This document shows, piece by piece, positions 1 through 5,160 of a stretch of 6,572 nucleotides of DNA (positions are counted from its first letter, which is position 1; each line of letters begins with the position of its first letter). The notes below the pieces were generated by a model that searched no databases, was not told the origin of the DNA, and saw nothing but the letters and a program-made list of their open reading frames with translations. Position numbers and translations under genes: made by a program. This stretch comes from Acidobacteriaceae bacterium (GTDB taxonomy: Bacteria; Acidobacteriota; Terriglobia; Terriglobales; Acidobacteriaceae). The DNA lies in contig JASHYS010000035.1 in assembly GCA_030042915.1 (NCBI GenBank), positions 1-6,572 of the forward strand, read 5' to 3'.

Positions 1-93
1 CGGGATGGAGTGCATCCCCTGCCCGCGGGATTTGCAATCATGACGCCGCTGGTGGAGGCAGGGATTGAGAAAGCGATGAAAGGCAGGGACTAA
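1..93 (+). CDS. SGNH/GDSL-type hydrolase, C-terminal fragment (5' end outside window)
   Basis: Reading frame 1 is open from the first base to a TAA at 91-93 and gives 30 residues. They begin R-D-G-V-H-P-L-P-A-G-F-A-I-M and end A-M-K-G-R-D. The D-G-V-H-P segment followed by G-[FY]-x-x-M-x-P-L-V is the typical block V of SGNH/GDSL hydrolases, where the Asp and His (D-x-x-H) belong to the Ser-Asp-His catalytic machinery. The helix P-L-V-E-A-G-I-E-K-A-M is the usual C-terminal end of such proteins. The substrate (ester, acetyl group on carbohydrate, or lipid) cannot be judged from the tail. The last codons and the stop lie inside a repeat (AAGGCAGGGA at 81-90) that also ends gcvPB in this window. 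The gene converges on the Fe-S carrier gene with only 27 nt between their stops. Family assignment is good; everything before the block V motif is unseen. Confidence 0.7.
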   Translation, partial: RDGVHPLPAGFAIMTPLVEAGIEKAMKGRD

Positions 94-108
94 GAGACTC
101 GGGACTAA
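80..108 (+). repeat. GGGACTAA-type short repeat with AAGGCA leader
   Basis: The sequence reads AAGGCA (81-85 plus context), then GGGACTAA (86-93), GAGACTC (94-100) and GGGACTAA (101-108). The leader plus first unit matches the repeats at 3361-3401 and, inverted, at 3485-3518. The TAA of the first unit is the stop codon of the partial hydrolase gene. The units are degenerate 7-8-mers. No function can be assigned from sequence alone. Confidence 0.6.
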
Positions 109-120
109 GGCGACACGGCG

Positions 121-528
121 CTAAACCGAAAACGACGAGCCGCAGCCGCAGGAGCGGGTGGAATTGGGATTGAGGAATTGGAACCCCTGCCGCATGAGCG
201 TCTCTTCGTAATCCAGCGTGATGCCGCGCAGGTAGACGAAGCTCTTGGGATCGATGAAGACGCGCACACCATCGAACTCAAAGATGCGGTCGGTTTCGCG
301 GGGACGGGCATCGAAGGCGACGGCGTAGGACAAACCCGAACAGCCCCCACCCTTGACGCCCAGACGCAGGCCGCCCTCCTGAAGCGAAATGCCTTCCTTG
401 GCCAGAATGGCGCGGATACGCCTGACGGCGCTGGGCGTTACCTGGAGGTCCTGGGCAGCCGATTCCGATGCCCCGGCTGGCGCCGCTTCAGGCTGAGCGC
501 TGCCTCCGATTTTGACAACCTGTTCCAT
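121..528 (-). CDS. A-type iron-sulfur cluster carrier (IscA/ErpA/HesB family)
   Basis: The 135-residue product belongs to the A-type carriers, which accept Fe-S clusters from a scaffold and deliver them to apo-proteins in the cytoplasm. The three conserved cysteines are present: Cys63 in G-G-G-C-S-G-L, and Cys127 and Cys129 in the C-terminal S-C-G-C-G-S-S-F. The stretch F-x-N-P-N-S-T before the CGC motif resembles ErpA more than IscA, but I would not fix the subtype. The fold starts near residue 28 (L-Q-V-T-P-S-A); residues 1-27 are an Ala/Gly/Glu-rich extension longer than in E. coli ErpA and likely disordered. I chose the ATG at 528 because AAAGAG lies 5 nt upstream. An ATG at 585 in the same frame would add 19 low-complexity residues and has no ribosome-binding site. 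It lies 125 nt downstream of the Rrf2 regulator on the same strand, so an Fe-S-controlled transcription unit is likely. Confidence 0.92.
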   Translation of the reverse strand: MEQVVKIGGSAQPEAAPAGASESAAQDLQVTPSAVRRIRAILAKEGISLQEGGLRLGVKGGGCSGLSYAVAFDARPRETDRIFEFDGVRVFIDPKSFVYLRGITLDYEETLMRQGFQFLNPNSTRSCGCGSSFSV

Positions 529-611
529 AGTCGCTCTTTGATTTGATTCTCCGGCACCGGCACCGGATTCGGCCGGCTTCATCAACGCAAACCGACTACG
601 GCGGATGATTT

Positions 612-642
612 AAGCGCGCCCCTCATTCACGCTCGGGCGCTT
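612..642. other. Imperfect inverted repeat between the Rrf2 gene and the Fe-S carrier gene
   Basis: AAGCGC plus CC (612-620, with a 2-nt GC bulge) pairs with GGGCGCTT (635-642) around a loop of about 14 nt. It sits 12 nt downstream of the regulator stop, within the putative rrf2-carrier transcript. On the transcribed (minus) strand it is not followed by a U-tract, so it is a poor intrinsic terminator. It could be a processing or stability element, or chance in GC-rich DNA. Confidence 0.3.
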
Positions 643-653
643 CCGGGCCACGC

Positions 654-1112
654 CTAAATCGCCAGCGTTACCAGCCCTTGCGATTCGCCGTGCCGGGCAG
701 CGCCCGGCTCGCGCTCCGCCAGATCGTGGATGCTGATGCTCTTCAGCACACTCGAGATGGTTTCGTTGACGCGCGCCAGCGGCTCTTTAATGGTGCAACT
801 CGGCGTCAGGTCGCAGGACTTTGCCCCCTTGAAGCAGGAGGTAATGAAGAGCGGCCCGTCGATCGCGTGAATCACTTCGAAGGCCGAAATCTGGCGGGCG
901 TCGCGGGCCAGGGCATAGCCGCCGTTAATGCCGGCGTGGGACTTGAGGAGCCCGGCCTTGGTCAGCCGCTGAAGGATCTTGGCCAGCAACTGGGAGGGGA
1001 TTCCATAGGCGTCGGCCACGTCCTTGGCGCTGAGCGCAGGGGTCTCAGGATGCTCAGCCAGATATTTGAGCGCCATGAGCCCGTAATCCGCCTTTTTGGT
1101 GAGCTTTAGCAT
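654..1112 (-). CDS. Rrf2-family transcriptional regulator with three-cysteine cluster site (IscR-like)
   Basis: The 152-residue protein starts M-L-K-L-T-K-K-A-D-Y-G-L, the standard opening of Rrf2 regulators. A winged helix-turn-helix spans roughly residues 10-70, with the recognition region I-P-S-Q-L-L-A-K-I-L-Q-R-L and the wing G-I-N-G-G-Y-A-L-A-R. Three cysteines, Cys93, Cys100 and Cys106, match the [2Fe-2S] ligand region of IscR and NsrR. Spacing here is C-x6-C-x5-C, against C-x5-C-x5-C in E. coli IscR. In the family the Fe-S-loaded form binds DNA and represses Fe-S assembly genes, or senses NO or redox state. The downstream A-type carrier gene on the same strand supports an Fe-S homeostasis role. 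The ribosome-binding site is weak (AGG 11 nt before the ATG). Length is close to the family norm of about 140-165. NsrR-like or another Rrf2 subgroup cannot be excluded. Confidence 0.92.
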   Translation of the reverse strand: MLKLTKKADYGLMALKYLAEHPETPALSAKDVADAYGIPSQLLAKILQRLTKAGLLKSHAGINGGYALARDARQISAFEVIHAIDGPLFITSCFKGAKSCDLTPSCTIKEPLARVNETISSVLKSISIHDLAEREPGAARHGESQGLVTLAI

Positions 1113-1130
1113 GTAAAATGCGACCTGATT

Positions 1131-1171
1131 GGTCCCTATTTAGTATACGACCGATCTGAATTCCCGTTCAA
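1131..1171 (-). promoter_or_regulatory. Promoter of the Rrf2 regulator with possible autoregulatory operator
   Basis: Read on the minus strand, TTGAAC (1166-1171) and TATACT (1142-1147) are separated by 18 nt, a good sigma-70-type promoter about 30 nt upstream of the ATG at 1112. An imperfect dyad of 22 nt (1131-1152) begins with GGTC, ends with GACC and has CTA-AA-TAG near its centre. It covers the -10 element and the probable transcription start. Rrf2 proteins of the IscR type bind imperfect dyads of about 25 nt, often in their own promoters, so this is the natural candidate operator. The site is not a clear match to the E. coli IscR type 1 consensus. Confidence 0.55.
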
Positions 1172-1239
1172 GCCTCGGCGCGCCCCAGGTAACTATGGGA
1201 AACCGGTCTCAAGATCAAAGGATTCATCAAAAAATCCGT

Positions 1240-1267
1240 TTGCAATCGGCTGAAAGAAAGCTACAAT
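1240..1267 (+). promoter_or_regulatory. Sigma-70-type promoter for the small C-x2-C gene
   Basis: TTGCAA (1240-1245) and TACAAT (1262-1267) are 16 nt apart on the plus strand. Each hexamer is close to the sigma-70 consensus (TTGACA / TATAAT). Transcription would start near 1274, leaving a leader of about 115-150 nt before the small protein gene, within which a 26-codon reading frame lies. The local sequence 1217-1262 is A-rich compared with its surroundings, as expected for a promoter. It is divergent from the regulator promoter, with about 70 nt between their -35 elements. Confidence 0.5.
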
Positions 1268-1306
1268 CTGGCGGATAGAGCACAGCTACCGCAATCCAGA
1301 GCAGCC

Positions 1307-1387
1307 ATGCCCCACAACCGGAATGAAGAAAAAGGCGCGACTGAGCAAGACGCGGCGATTTCAGAATTGACCGGGAGGGGCGCGTAG
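1307..1387 (+). CDS. Possible 26-residue leader peptide
   Basis: An ATG at 1307 opens a 26-codon frame ending at TAG 1385-1387. The peptide starts M-P-H-N-R-N-E-E-K and ends E-L-T-G-R-G-A; it is hydrophilic, charged and has no membrane segment. AGAG lies 5 nt before the ATG, a weak ribosome-binding site. It falls between a good promoter and the small C-x2-C gene. Its last codons contain GGGAGGGG (1373-1380), which could serve as the ribosome-binding site for a TTG start at 1390 of the next gene, giving translational coupling. I recognise no family. It may be an untranslated leader with a chance frame. Confidence 0.3.
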   Translation: MPHNRNEEKGATEQDAAISELTGRGA

Positions 1388-1425
1388 CTTTGGAATTGCC
1401 GGAGGGCCGATCTGCTCTAAGAACG

Positions 1426-1590
1426 ATGGCAACCGCCTGCAGACATCCCAAGGTCCGGATCGTTTCCCGGCACGATGACTCTGAGTTTGTCGAGTGCCTG
1501 GAGTGTGGCGAGATCTTCGATTCAGAAGAGTTTCGCGATATGGAAATTGAAGATACGGCTGGGACAGAGGATGTGCCGGACGATTCCTAG
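1426..1590 (+). CDS. Small acidic protein with putative C-x-H / C-x2-C metal site, unknown function
   Basis: The ATG at 1426 gives 54 residues starting M-A-T-A-C-R-H-P-K. The pattern C-x-H near the N-terminus and C-L-E-C-G about 25 residues later looks like a minimal zinc ribbon, with the intervening R-I-V-S-R-x-D-D-S-E-F-V-E-C as a beta hairpin. The tail is strongly acidic (many Glu and Asp up to the end) and probably disordered. I know no named family and assign no function; similar mini zinc-ribbon proteins can be nucleic-acid or protein binding. Start choice is uncertain: TTG at 1390 would add 12 residues and has a strong GGAGG 11 nt upstream, whereas the ATG at 1426 has only AAGAA directly upstream. 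The gene has its own promoter and converges on the PgsA-like gene with 17 nt between stops. The frame on the opposite strand is not protein-like. Confidence 0.65.
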   Translation: MATACRHPKVRIVSRHDDSEFVECLECGEIFDSEEFRDMEIEDTAGTEDVPDDS

Positions 1591-1607
1591 CCCGGCCCGG
1601 CCTGTAG

Positions 1608-2252
1608 CTACCCTCGTTTTGCAAGAGCAGAAGGTGTGCCTGAGCGGCGCGAAACCATCCATGCGTAGTGCAGTCCGGAGATCACCGTGAGCGCCACGGT
1701 GGTGTCGAGGGCCACGGTGCGGAAGACCGCTACCCAATACGCCGGCGTGAGCTGATGAAGCAGGACGGCCGCGACCGCTGCGATCTGGGCGATGGTGTTG
1801 GCCTTGCCCCAGATGCTGGGGTGGAATTCGCGCCGGCCTACTGCTGCATAGAGCAGGGCGGCTACCAGCAGAATAATGACATCTCGGCCGAAAACCAGGA
1901 CCGTGACCGTGACCGGCATCAGGCTTTTGTGCAGGAGCACCAGGAAGAGCGTGCTTAACAGCAATTTGTCGGCGACGGGGTCAAGATAATGGCCGAGCAT
2001 GGAGCGCTGCCTAAGCATGCGCGCCACCGTGCCGTCGAGCCCGTCGGTGATTCCCGCGGCGACAAAAAGAATGAAGCTGAGCAGGTAGTGTCCCTGCAGA
2101 ATTGCAGCCACCAGAAAAGGCGCCATGCAGATGCGCATGAGCGTGAGCATGTTGGGCGCGCTGCGGAACGGGTTCAAGCGAAGGTTCGGCACCGGCTGCA
2201 CGGCAGACGGCTGCCGGGTTGAGGGTGTTGGGATTTGCGCCGGTAGAGGCAT
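1608..2252 (-). CDS. pgsA: CDP-alcohol phosphatidyltransferase, PgsA-like (phosphatidylglycerophosphate synthase)
   Basis: The 214-residue membrane protein carries the full CDP-alcohol phosphatidyltransferase signature D-x2-D-G-x2-A-R-x8-G-x3-D-x3-D, with Asp70, Asp73, Gly74, Ala77, Arg78, Gly87, Asp91 and Asp95. In this family these residues bind the metal ions and CDP-diacylglycerol. The N-terminal P-N-M-L-T-L-M-R-I motif (33-41) and the later W-G-K-A-N-T-I-A-Q (148-156) match PgsA, which transfers phosphatidyl from CDP-diacylglycerol to glycerol 3-phosphate at the inner membrane. Hydrophobic segments fit several transmembrane helices (about 42-68, 97-108, 112-137, 154-168 and 175-200). Residues 1-30 form a Pro-rich extension not present in E. 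coli PgsA. The ATG at 2252 has GGAAAAG just upstream; an in-frame ATG at 2300 would add a Cys-rich stretch and lacks such a site. It lies 97 nt downstream of gluQ on the same strand. Acceptor specificity (glycerol phosphate versus another alcohol, for example in cardiolipin or inositol lipids) is inferred from overall resemblance. Confidence 0.88.
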   Translation of the reverse strand: MPLPAQIPTPSTRQPSAVQPVPNLRLNPFRSAPNMLTLMRICMAPFLVAAILQGHYLLSFILFVAAGITDGLDGTVARMLRQRSMLGHYLDPVADKLLLSTLFLVLLHKSLMPVTVTVLVFGRDVIILLVAALLYAAVGRREFHPSIWGKANTIAQIAAVAAVLLHQLTPAYWVAVFRTVALDTTVALTVISGLHYAWMVSRRSGTPSALAKRG

Positions 2253-2349
2253 GGTCTTTTCCACGATGGTACAGCATTGGGTGCAGATGCAGCATCCCAT
2301 CGACCGGCCGCGACGCCGGCCCCATTACTGAACTCGGATGATGGATCCT

Positions 2350-3303
2350 TTATACCTCGAGAGGCAATTCTGCCGCCAGAATTTTCATGGGGGTGAGCCC
2401 GCGCTGGCGCAGGGCGCGCAAGCTGAGTGCATCGTGGCGTTTGGCCAGGCGGCGGCCGTTGTGGTCCACCACCAGGCGGCAGTGATACCAGGCTGGCTGT
2501 TCTAACCCGAGGGCGCGATAGAGCAGGATCTGGCGCGCGGTGGACTTGAGCAGGTCAGCGCCACGCACTACCTCGGTGATGCCCATAGCGGCGTCGTCAA
2601 CCACGCAGGCTAACTGGTAGCTGGGGCCGCCGTCGCGCCGCCAGACGACGAAATCGCCGAAATCCACCCCGGCCACAAAGCGCTGCGGGCCGAGATTCCG
2701 GTCGACAAACTCGATGGCTTCGCCGTCGGGTACGCGAAAGCGCCAGTTGGTGTCGCCGGGAGATTCGATATCGCTGACCGTTGGCCCGGGAAGCTGCGGC
2801 GTGTGGCCGGTAAAACGGCGGCACGTGCCAGGATAAACCGGCTCATCCTCGAGCGTGTCAAATTTGCTGCCGCTCCCCGTTCGAGCGCGCTCGTGAGGCG
2901 CGTGGAGCGCCGATTCCAGGTCCTTGCGCGAACAGCGGCAGGCGAACAGGGATCCACGGTTCAGCAACTTCCGCCACGCCGCAAGATAGATACTGCGGCG
3001 CCTGCTCTGCTGATAGGGCGCGAATGGACCTCCCTTGTCGGGGCCCTCCTGCCAGCGGATTCCCAGCCAGCGCAGATCGTCGAGGGCCGCGTCGGCATAG
3101 ATGTCACGGCTGCGGTCGGAATCCAGATCCTCCATGCGCATCACCAGCGCGCCGGCGGCTTCGCGCGCGCGCTGAAATGCCGTCCAGAAAGTGCGCGCGT
3201 GGCCCACGTGAAGGTAGCCGGTAGGCGAGGGAGCCAGACGCCCACGATAATTCGAGCCCGGCGCCTGGTCGGAGAGGGAAAATGAAGGCGGATTGCTGGC
3301 CAT
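2350..3303 (-). CDS. gluQ: Glutamyl-Q tRNA(Asp) synthetase
   Basis: The 317-residue protein is a truncated glutamyl-tRNA synthetase paralogue that keeps the catalytic domain and lacks the anticodon-binding domain. This is the hallmark of GluQ (YadB), which attaches glutamate to the queuosine base of tRNA(Asp). The class I HIGH-type motif is H-V-G-H (32-35) inside G-R-L-A-P-S-P-T-G-Y-L-H-V-G-H-A. The KMSKS counterpart is degenerate, L-A-K-R-H-D-A (286-292). Zinc ligands of the family are visible: Cys122 and Cys124 (C-R-C), Tyr157 and Cys161 (Y-P-G-T-C). Between them is an insert of about 20 residues. Length fits the family (about 290-320). I chose the ATG at 3303; a TTG at 3327 would add eight residues without a ribosome-binding site. 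It is downstream of gcvPB on the same strand after a 201-nt gap containing repeats, so a separate promoter is likely, though I could not identify one. Confidence 0.93.
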   Translation of the reverse strand: MASNPPSFSLSDQAPGSNYRGRLAPSPTGYLHVGHARTFWTAFQRAREAAGALVMRMEDLDSDRSRDIYADAALDDLRWLGIRWQEGPDKGGPFAPYQQSRRRSIYLAAWRKLLNRGSLFACRCSRKDLESALHAPHERARTGSGSKFDTLEDEPVYPGTCRRFTGHTPQLPGPTVSDIESPGDTNWRFRVPDGEAIEFVDRNLGPQRFVAGVDFGDFVVWRRDGGPSYQLACVVDDAAMGITEVVRGADLLKSTARQILLYRALGLEQPAWYHCRLVVDHNGRRLAKRHDALSLRALRQRGLTPMKILAAELPLEV

Positions 3304-3360
3304 TCTGAACCCGAGTGTAGCCAGCAACTTGGATGCGGCATATGGCGGGTTTGGTTCGGG

Positions 3361-3401
3361 AAGGCAGGGACCAAGGGATTAAAGATTAGGGATTAGGATT
3401 A
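3361..3401 (+). repeat. GGGATTA heptamer repeat, plus-strand arm
   Basis: After the leader AAGGCA (3361-3366) come GGGACCA (3367-3373), one extra A, then GGGATTA (3375-3381), AAGATTA (3382-3388), GGGATTA (3389-3395) and a 6-nt GGATTA (3396-3401). The same leader and unit occur inverted at 3485-3518, so this is one arm of an inverted pair in the gcvPB-gluQ gap. The array is AT-richer than its surroundings. Confidence 0.75.
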
Positions 3402-3484
3402 GAAAGCGCGAACCGGACGTTGTCCGTTGGTAACGCTAATGACAAAATGCGAAGTAGGTCCAGTCCCCGCTCTGCGTCGGGCTC
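3402..3484. other. Intergenic spacer between the two repeat arms, no gene seen
   Basis: This is the 83-nt centre of the gcvPB-gluQ gap. No coding frame, RNA gene or convincing promoter for gluQ is apparent. On the minus strand TTGTCA (3439-3444) resembles a -35 element, but nothing like a -10 element follows at the right distance. If the flanking repeat arms pair, this would be the loop. Confidence 0.4.
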
Positions 3485-3518
3485 TAAGCCCTAATCCCTA
3501 TTCCCTAATCCCTGCCTT
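3485..3518 (-). repeat. GGGATTA heptamer repeat, minus-strand arm overlapping the gcvPB stop
   Basis: On the minus strand the sequence is AAGGCA followed by four heptamers at 3506-3512 (GGGATTA), 3499-3505 (GGGAATA), 3492-3498 (GGGATTA) and 3485-3491 (GGGCTTA). The ten bases 3509-3518 are an exact inverted copy of 3361-3370. The first heptamer provides the TAG stop of gcvPB (3505-3507) and its last codons K-G-R-D. Repeat identity is clear; function is unknown. Confidence 0.75.
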
Positions 3519-5157
3519 TCGGCTTCCAGCGCAAGACGGGCTTGCGCGCGGCCTGCACTTCGTCGAGGCGCGAAACGCGCGTGGAGTGCGGAGCGGTCTT
3601 CACGAGGTCGGGATTCTCCTCGGCTTCGCGCGCGATGGAGCGCATGGCATCGACGAACAGATCGAGTTCTTCGCGTGACTCGCTCTCGGTGGGTTCGATC
3701 ATCAGCGCGCCATGCACGATGAGCGGGAAGCTGACCGTGTAGGGATGGAAACCATAGTCGATGAGCCGCTTGGCGATGTCGCCGGTCCTGACGCCGTGCG
3801 CGGCCTGCCGCTTGTCGCTGAAGACCACTTCGTGCATCGAGGGAGTTTTGTAAGGCAGCTCGTAGAGGTCTTCGAGCTTTTTGCGGATGTAGTTGGCGTT
3901 GAGCACCGCGTCTTCGGTGGTTTGGCGCAGGCCGTCAGGGCCGTTGGCCAGGATGTAGGCCAGCGCGCGGATAAACATGCCGGTATTGCCGTAGAACGCG
4001 CGCACGCGGCCGATGGATTGCGGCCGGTCGTACTCCCAGTGAAGGCGCGTCGCGCCCTTCTGGTCCTGGACCTGTGATGACTCGGGGAACGGCGCGCGGA
4101 AGAGCGGCGGGCAACCGTCGGCGGTGGGCTCCGCGTTGGTGTCTTCCCAATCTCCCGCATCCAGGCAGTCGCCCTTCGGGCCCTTCTGGTCTCGGACGAG
4201 AACAGGGATGGGGAGGAAGGGCTCCAGAAACTTCTTGCAAGCCACCGGGCCGGAGCCGGGCCCCCCACCTCCGTGCGGCGTGGAGAAGGTTTTGTGCAGG
4301 TTGAGATGCATCACGTCGACGCCGAAGTCGCCGGGACGCACCTTACCCACCAGCGCATTCATGTTGGCGCCATCCATATAGAGCAGAGCGCCCTTGGCGT
4401 GCAGAATGTCGGCGATCTTGTGAATCTCGTTTTCGAAGACGCCCAGCGTGGAGGGATTGGTGAGCATGAGCGCGGCAGTGTCCGCGTCGACGCGGTTGGC
4501 GAGAGCCTCCAGATCGATGCCGCCGACGGCATTGGATTTGAGATTCTCCACCGTGTAGCCGCTGAAAGCCGCCGTGGCCGGATTGGTGCCATGAGCCGAG
4601 TCGGGAATGAAAACCTTTTTGCGCGGATTCCCTTGCGACTCGTGCCAGGCGCGGGTGAGCAGGATTCCGGTGAACTCGCCGTGCGCGCCCGCCGCGGGCT
4701 GCAGCGTGATCGCTTCCATGCCGGTGATTTCAAGCAGGCAGCGTTGCAGCAAGTCGAAAATTTCAAGCACGCCTTGGGCGAGCGACTCGGGCCGGTAGGG
4801 ATGGGCTTCGGCCAGGCCCTCGATGCGCGCCACGAACTCGTTTACGCGGGGGTTGTACTTCATAGTGCACGAACCCAGCGGGTACATGCCGAGATCGATG
4901 GCGTAGTTCCAGGTGGACAGCCGCGTGAAGTGGCGGATGAGCTCGATTTCGGAAAGTTCGGGGAGCTCTGCGCACTGCGTGCGGCATTGGTCTTGGAGTA
5001 GTTCCGCGGCACTCACAGCAGGCACATCGAGCGGCGGCAGCTTGTAAGCGCGTTTGCCCGGCGCCGATTTCTCAAACATCAGCGCTTCGTTCTGCGTGGG
5101 ATGGGTGCGCACCTTGCCGAGCGTGTGGGGGCCGGGATTCTCATTCGTTGCCGCCAT
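3505..5157 (-). CDS. gcvPB: Glycine dehydrogenase (decarboxylating) subunit 2
   Basis: This is the C-terminal-half subunit of the two-part P-protein, which with GcvPA decarboxylates glycine on PLP and passes the aminomethyl group to the lipoyl arm of H-protein. The PLP lysine is Lys289 in H-L-N-L-H-K-T-F-S-T-P-H-G-G-G-G-P-G. Other hallmarks are Y-P-L-G-S-C-T-M-K-Y-N-P (92-103), Q-P-A-A-G-A-H-G-E (153-161), P-D-S-A-H-G-T-N-P (185-193) and S-I-G-R-V-R-A-F-Y-G-N (381-391). At 550 residues it is longer than the usual 480-510. The excess is a 42-residue insertion (about 323-364) between the strand L-P-I-P-V-L-V and the R-L-x-x-x-Y-D-R-P segment, flanked by repeated D-Q-K-G. The ATG at 5157 is preceded by GGAGG (5166-5170, 8 nt spacing) located in the end of gcvPA, and only 3 nt separate the genes, so translation is coupled. 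The C-terminal K-G-R-D and stop come from an intergenic repeat. Confidence 0.96.
   Translation of the reverse strand: MAATNENPGPHTLGKVRTHPTQNEALMFEKSAPGKRAYKLPPLDVPAVSAAELLQDQCRTQCAELPELSEIELIRHFTRLSTWNYAIDLGMYPLGSCTMKYNPRVNEFVARIEGLAEAHPYRPESLAQGVLEIFDLLQRCLLEITGMEAITLQPAAGAHGEFTGILLTRAWHESQGNPRKKVFIPDSAHGTNPATAAFSGYTVENLKSNAVGGIDLEALANRVDADTAALMLTNPSTLGVFENEIHKIADILHAKGALLYMDGANMNALVGKVRPGDFGVDVMHLNLHKTFSTPHGGGGPGSGPVACKKFLEPFLPIPVLVRDQKGPKGDCLDAGDWEDTNAEPTADGCPPLFRAPFPESSQVQDQKGATRLHWEYDRPQSIGRVRAFYGNTGMFIRALAYILANGPDGLRQTTEDAVLNANYIRKKLEDLYELPYKTPSMHEVVFSDKRQAAHGVRTGDIAKRLIDYGFHPYTVSFPLIVHGALMIEPTESESREELDLFVDAMRSIAREAEENPDLVKTAPHSTRVSRLDEVQAARKPVLRWKPKGRD
4050..4197 (-). other. In-frame 126-nt insertion in gcvPB bounded by imperfect direct repeats
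   Basis: Bases 4050-4071 and 4176-4197 match at 19 of 22 positions, with a perfect 12-nt core GCCCTTCTGGTC (4054-4065 and 4180-4191), offset by exactly 126 nt. In protein terms V-Q-D-Q-K-G-A and V-R-D-Q-K-G-P flank the insert. Deleting one period restores a normal GcvPB junction. The inserted residues are acidic, with two Cys (331, 349), one Trp (337) and several Pro, and probably form a surface loop. I know no such domain. Confidence 0.6.
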
Positions 5158-5160
5158 TCG

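Noticed and set aside
1227..1451. Minus-strand 74-codon frame in the Rrf2 upstream region
   Set aside because: It overlaps the plus-strand promoter and small gene, lacks a ribosome-binding site and has no protein-like features.
1591..1607. Bidirectional terminator between the convergent small protein gene and the pgsA-like gene
   Set aside because: Only 17 nt separate the stops; the GC-rich bases there do not form a clear stem followed by a T-run on either strand.
2301..2325. GGCCG/CGGCC inverted repeat between gluQ and the pgsA-like gene as a terminator
   Set aside because: The stem is only 5 bp with no U-tract after it, and such matches are expected by chance in DNA this GC-rich.
4050..4197. 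A frameshift or pseudogene in gcvPB
   Set aside because: The frame is continuous through the inserted segment and all catalytic motifs before and after it are intact, so the gene is likely functional.
4273..5001. A 242-codon plus-strand open frame inside gcvPB
   Set aside because: It lies opposite the most conserved part of gcvPB, including the PLP lysine, has no ribosome-binding site of note and no family resemblance; it is a shadow frame.
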